From positions 62,001 to 126,000 of the forward strand of contig CAVUNO010000012.1 of the NCBI GenBank assembly GCA_963742875.1: a DNA stretch of 64,000 bases. Reading direction: 5' to 3'. This stretch comes from Bog-532 sp963742875. GTDB lineage: Bacteria > Actinomycetota > Actinomycetes > Streptosporangiales > Streptosporangiaceae. Made by a program: the position numbers and the translations under genes. How positions within the stretch are numbered: position 1 is the first letter of the stretch; each line of letters starts with the position of its first letter. The notes below the pieces were generated by a model, which saw only the letters and a program-made list of their open reading frames with translations, did not search any database and was not told the DNA's origin. Shown piece after piece: positions 61,030 through 64,000 of this stretch.

Positions 61030-62427
61030 TCAGGCAGCCTCCGCCGGGCGGGGGGCGTGCTGGGTGGCGGTCTGGCCGGCGGCGACGGCAGCATCCCAGC
61101 TGGTGCCGTGGACGACCATGGAGTAGATCCAGCGCAGCAGCGAGGCGGCGCAGGCGACGCGGGCCTTGGCGCGCCGCGCCCGGGCCGCGGCGGCCGCCGC
61201 GCTCGCCTGCCGGGTGCCGGCGGCGGCGTGCTCTGCGGGGTCGCCGGCGACCTGGGTCATCGCCTGGTACTTGGCGGCCATCACGGGGTTGAACTGGAGC
61301 ATCGGCCAGACCATGCGCCACACAGCCAGCCGCAGTCCCGGCCGTCCCCGGCGGGAGATGTGCGCCTCGCCGAGGAAGGTGCCGGAGGCGTTATCAGAGG
61401 GGGACAGCCCGGCGTGCTTGACCAGCGAGGATGAGCTGTCGTAGCGGCGCGGGTCACCGGTCTCGGCCAGGATCGCCGCCGCGCCGACGGCGGTCAGGGC
61501 GGGGATGCCCGCCAGGCGGGACAGGCTGAGCTCGTCCAGCACGGCCACCATGTCAGCCTCCACGGCGCGCAGCTGGGCGCGGGTGCGCTGCAGGTCGCCC
61601 AGCTCGTCAGCGACCCGGCGCAGCAGCCCGCGCCGGGACCAGGCGACGACCCCCTCGGTAGCGGTCAGCGCGGCGAAGATCCGGCGGCAGATCGGGCCCC
61701 AGGCCTTGCAGGCGCCCCAGTCGCCGGCCGCGCCGCGGACCAGGGCGGTGAACGCCTCCTCGCCCATCCCGGCCAGCCTGCCCGGCTGCCCGCCGCACCG
61801 CTGCGTCACCACCTGCACCGCCGCCAGCCAGGTCCGGGACAGCAGCGGCTGAGCGCACGTCTCCATCACGGTCGGCCACGCGACGGACAAGAAGTCCCCG
61901 ATCCGGTGCGCCGACGCGGTCGCCGCGGTGACCAGCTGCGCGCGGCGCCGGCCCAGCTGCCGCAGGTGCGCCCACGTCTCATCGAGCTCTTCGGGGATAT
62001 AACAGTGCAGCTCGACCGCCAGCCGGGCAATCATCACGCAATCAGACTCATCGGTCTTGTGTGTCGTATAGTCCTGTTGCTCCCGGGCGATATGGGACAT
62101 CAGCGGCTGGACGCACACCAGCGGCAGGCCCCGCTCCGCGCACAGCCGCTGCACCTGCATCCAGCGCGGCCCGGTCGGCTCGCACGCCACCGTCACCTGC
62201 GCGAACCCCTTCGCCCGCGCCTGCCCAGCCACCCAGTCCAGTGCCTCACCAAGCCGGAACGCCTTCACCCGGACCGTCTTCCGCGCCAGCACCCGCACAT
62301 CGTGATCGATCACCGCGAGCGCCTGCTTATCCTCGGCCAGATCGATCCCGATCACCGCGCCGTCACGCGGCAGCAGCCCCCGCAGCCGCTCCCGCCGCGC
62401 ATTCCGCTTCCGGTCTCCCCGCGTCAT
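61030..62427 (-). CDS. IS110-family transposase, element 3
   Basis: About 465 residues from ATG 62427 (MTRGDRKRNARRERLRGLLP; a GTG ~8 codons upstream is possible). DEDD domain: DGAVIGIDLAEDKQALAVID (Asp), AQVTVACEPTGPRWMQVQRL (Glu), TTHKTDESDCVMIARLAVEL (Asp, Asp). Tnp_20: LSRLAGIPALTAVGAAAILA, SLVKHAGLSPSDNASGTFLG. The Ala-rich tail ends at 61030. Intact. The open frame upstream to 62541 is leader RNA. Confidence 0.93.
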   Translation of the reverse strand: MTRGDRKRNARRERLRGLLPRDGAVIGIDLAEDKQALAVIDHDVRVLARKTVRVKAFRLGEALDWVAGQARAKGFAQVTVACEPTGPRWMQVQRLCAERGLPLVCVQPLMSHIAREQQDYTTHKTDESDCVMIARLAVELHCYIPEELDETWAHLRQLGRRRAQLVTAATASAHRIGDFLSVAWPTVMETCAQPLLSRTWLAAVQVVTQRCGGQPGRLAGMGEEAFTALVRGAAGDWGACKAWGPICRRIFAALTATEGVVAWSRRGLLRRVADELGDLQRTRAQLRAVEADMVAVLDELSLSRLAGIPALTAVGAAAILAETGDPRRYDSSSSLVKHAGLSPSDNASGTFLGEAHISRRGRPGLRLAVWRMVWPMLQFNPVMAAKYQAMTQVAGDPAEHAAAGTRQASAAAAAARARRAKARVACAASLLRWIYSMVVHGTSWDAAVAAGQTATQHAPRPAEAA

Positions 62428-62570
62428 GCCGCTGCCGCTACCCTTACCCACAGAACGTCCTCCTCGCTGCGTTTGGGACACCAAGCCCGTACCACCGCAC
62501 CAGGAGGACGTTCCTGTCTCAACCACATCCCTGCTCGACAACGGCCTCTAGCGCGTTGTCCTATTACTAC
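62428..62570 (-). ncRNA. Candidate IS110 bridge RNA leader (element 3)
   Basis: About 140 non-coding bases, conserved with 29475-29612 of the truncated copy (shared GAACGTCCTCCTGGTGCG, GGGCTTGGTGTCCCAA). Two diverged copies of a conserved leader support a functional RNA. Confidence 0.45.
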
Positions 62571-62651
62571 GCCGGGCCGGCTTCGCGTAACCATCCAGCC
62601 CCCGCCCGCCAGCAACAACCGCACCCTCGACCACTCAGGCTGAATAGCTAC

Positions 62652-63575
62652 GGGTTATGATCTCCTCGCCGTCTCCCCGGTCCGGGATCTCGTAATCGAC
62701 GACCCGTACGTAGAATCCAGGAAGGTCGGTTATCTTCGCCAGTCCGTGACGAAGCCGGTACGAGTTCCTGGCCTTCTCCTTCGAATCCGCGATGAACGAG
62801 AGATAAGAGCCGTCGGGAAACCATTCCAGAACGGGCAATTCTACATTCGCCCCCACCCTGAATAGGGCGTCGGCACCGGCGTCAAGGACCATCTTGAAAT
62901 TCGTGTAGCTGTAGAGTCCTGAGTCGACCATGACGAGCATCCCGGGCTCGACGGCCCCGCTCGACAGAATGCGCCGAGTCAGGGTCTCCTCGCCCTCTCC
63001 GTCTCTGCCTATTTCCGCGGCGACGATCGCGTGCGTGCCGCATTCCGTCAGTGCTGCCATCCGGACGAAGGGAAACGCGCTCCGTCCTTTCTTTCCCGCG
63101 TACCCGAAGTACTCGGCGTTCTCCTCGCTGTCCGGGGCTTCCATGCCGAATCCGTCGACCGCCATCACGCGTCGCCCGGCCAGCAGGCGCCTTTAGTCGA
63201 CCGCATCGCGCACGGTACTGCGACGCGCTCGTAAAGCTCCCGCATTACCTTCGCGCCGAGTCTCTGCCGGGCGTGACACAGGCCTCCTGGACTGGGCGTT
63301 TCCCAGTCTTCCCGCCATGTGCCCATATAATCCAGCCCGTCGGCCAGCTTTCGCATGACCTCTTCGTAAGAGTCGCCGTAAAACAACGCCATGGCCATCA
63401 CGAAATACACCATTACGCGCGCCGGGAGCTTATTCTTACGGATCTCCTTACGGCCTTCGGATGCGACTACCTCGTCCACTAGCTCACGCGGAACCAGTCG
63501 GGTGAGCGTCCCTATCCCAATGGCGTCAGTCAAGGATGACGGCATGTCGGTGCTGCTGGTCACGATCTCCGGCAT
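62652..63575 (-). pseudogene. IS4 element 2 transposase, N-terminal and central part, frameshifted
   Basis: ATG 63575. LTDAIGIGTLTRLVPRELVD, LPARVMVYFVMAMALFYGDS, YEEVMRKLADGLDYMGTWRE, with the IS4 N-terminal domain. A frame change near 63190 loses ~10 codons before RRVMAVDGFGMEAPDSEENA (first Asp), EYFGYAGKKGRSAFPFVRMA, GMLVMVDSGLYSYTNFKMVL (second Asp), FRVGANVELPVLEWFPDGSY. It stops at the IS66 insertion after ITRSYS. Confidence 0.88.
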
Positions 63576-63708
63576 TCCGCCAATCTAAGGGAGATGCTGT
63601 CATCCTGGCAACTATTAGCGCGTTGTCCACAGATTTCGGCGTGTCCGCCAGTGGATATGTGGAAACCCGGATCCGAGAGCCTTAATTCAACGGCATTGTG
63701 CTGTATCG

Positions 63709-63903
63709 GAATCGTTCTTCGCGACGTACAAGAAAGAGCTGATTCACACCCGCCCGTGGCCGACGCTGGCGAACCTGGAAAAGGAGACGTCCGACTGGAT
63801 CGGCAACTATTATAATCTGGCCCGGAGGCATTCGACGCTCGGGTACTTGACACCCGGGGAATACGAACTAGGGTATAGGCAACTCAGTCAGTTGGCAGCC
63901 TAA
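63709..63903 (+). pseudogene. IS3-family OrfB, 3' part (copy B)
   Basis: ESFFATYKKELIHTRPWPTL, ANLEKETSDWIGNYYNLARR, HSTLGYLTPGEYELGYRQLS, stop TAA at 63901. It carries the catalytic Glu (AVSESFFATYKKE across the junction) and the C-terminal rve block YNLARRHSTLGYLTP. Confidence 0.92.
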
Positions 63904-63941
63904 TTCGGTGTCCATAAAAGCGGGAACACTCCACTCCGGAA

Positions 63942-64000
63942 AGTATTCCGCAAGCTCGGCGTCACCTCACGGCGTCAGCTCGCCCACGCGCAGCTCAATC
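63942..64000 (+). CDS. LuxR-type HTH, C-terminal fragment (runs off the window)
   Basis: RKVFRKLGVTSRRQLAHAQL plus N, the recognition-helix end of the LuxR/GerE domain (consensus V-x-N-V-F-R-K-L-G-V-x-S-R-R-Q-L-A). Its upstream part is cut off by the IS3 right end at 63933. Confidence 0.75.

Larger units (their letters stand above)
61000..62570 (-). mobile_element. IS110-family element 3, inside the IS66 element
   Basis: The 5' end is placed at GTAGTAATAGGACAACGCGC (read from 62570 on the minus strand) because the truncated copy at 29475 starts with the same string. The 3' end is estimated. It is a different lineage from IS110 elements 1 and 2. Confidence 0.7.
58930..62651 (-). mobile_element. 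IS66-family element inside IS4 element 2, itself carrying IS110 element 3
   Basis: 19-bp inverted ends GTAGCTATTCAGCCTGAGT (58930 and 62651) are flanked by the 8-bp direct repeat GGGTTATG (58922-58929 and 62652-62659). Ends starting GTA and 8-bp duplications are the IS66 norm. It contains an IS66 transposase and an IS110 element between the left tip and that gene. Confidence 0.93.
58399..63698 (-). mobile_element. IS4-family element 2, inside IS3 copy B, with 10-bp target duplication
   Basis: Inverted tips CAATGCCGTTGAATTA (58399 and 63698) are flanked by TGCTGTATCG (58389-58398 and 63699-63708). Its tip shares CAATGCC with IS4 element 1. Its transposase gene (minus) is split by an IS66 element at 58930-62651. 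Confidence 0.93.
57330..63933 (+). mobile_element. IS3-family element, copy B, hosting a three-deep nest
   Basis: Left tip TGGACCGTACCCGCTTCGG (57330), right tip inverted with the same order (TGGAGTGTTCCCGC read from 63933). The IS3 proper is 57330-58398 plus 63709-63933 (about 1.29 kb); the middle 5.3 kb is a later IS4 insertion with target duplication. The flanks (GATG / CTCC) show no target duplication. Confidence 0.9.

Noticed and set aside
61000..62570. A composite transposon formed by the IS110 elements and remnant (29475, 34798, 52208, 62570)
   Set aside because: They belong to at least two IS110 lineages, are independently inserted in identifiable targets, and IS110 elements are not known to mobilise flanked DNA as composite transposons.
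1..64000. CRISPR array
   Set aside because: No series of regularly spaced 25-40-bp direct repeats with unique spacers was seen. The 12-bp-period pairs at the att sites are single pairs, and the 23-bp ladder is part of the IS21 ends.

Overview
The window is high-GC DNA with GTG/ATG starts, ATGA-type gene overlaps, WhiB, SHOCT-like DUF1707, ECF sigma and PRC-barrel/DUF2382 genes. This fits a large-genome soil or plant-associated actinomycete (Frankia-, Streptosporangiales- or Streptomyces-like; the genus cannot be fixed from sequence alone). It is a heavily remodelled genomic island: more than half of its length is mobile DNA or genes broken by mobile DNA.

Layout. 1-1020: 5' half of a group II intron (minus strand). 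1587-4697 (minus): compact operon acyl-CoA dehydrogenase-like > PIG-L deacetylase > NodS-like methyltransferase > family 2 glycosyltransferase, divergent from a DUF2231/Rieske gene. 5682-6975: ISAzo13-type IS beside a dead cation efflux gene. 7.7-11.5 kb: a broken TPP enzyme, DUF72, CsbD and small proteins. 11.7-15.96 kb: truncated IS3 joined to IS30, then a second group II intron. 16-18.2 kb: a PRC-barrel/DUF2382 stress-type protein and small genes.

From 18.8 to 51.5 kb lie four copies of the 3' half of a CAU-anticodon tRNA. Copies 1, 2 and 4 look like attL/attR scars of elements integrated in tandem; copy 3 is an internal remnant. Each inferred element carries its own paired 7-mer motif just inside both ends: TGTAAAC for 18.86-29.16 kb and TGTGCAC for 29.16-51.45 kb, with TGTAGCA and TGTAGTA on the outer neighbours. 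I read these as integrase arm-type sites. The first element carries a sigma factor, YCII and VOC proteins, a TetR/SDR pair, and an ankyrin-WhiB-class V aminotransferase-PIG-L/CNB operon. The second carries a dienelactone hydrolase, a TetR/MMPL pair, a split isoprenylcysteine methyltransferase, a three-level IS21 nest, VOC genes, a TMEM175 gene split by an IS607/TnpB element, and a HigBA-like toxin-antitoxin pair. No intact tyrosine integrase is visible.

52-64 kb is an IS graveyard built in one SpoIIE/RsbU-type phosphatase gene, whose pieces are separated by an IS5-like element (itself carrying an IS110), an IS4 with an 11-bp target duplication, and an IS3 copy. The IS3 copy contains an IS4 (10-bp duplication), which contains an IS66 (8-bp duplication), which contains an IS110: a four-level nest that can be ordered in time.

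Many non-mobile genes also carry single-base frameshifts (efflux gene, TPP enzyme, WhiB, aminotransferase, MMPL, VOC). The region is either decaying or has indel errors in GC-rich runs; this cannot be decided from the sequence alone.
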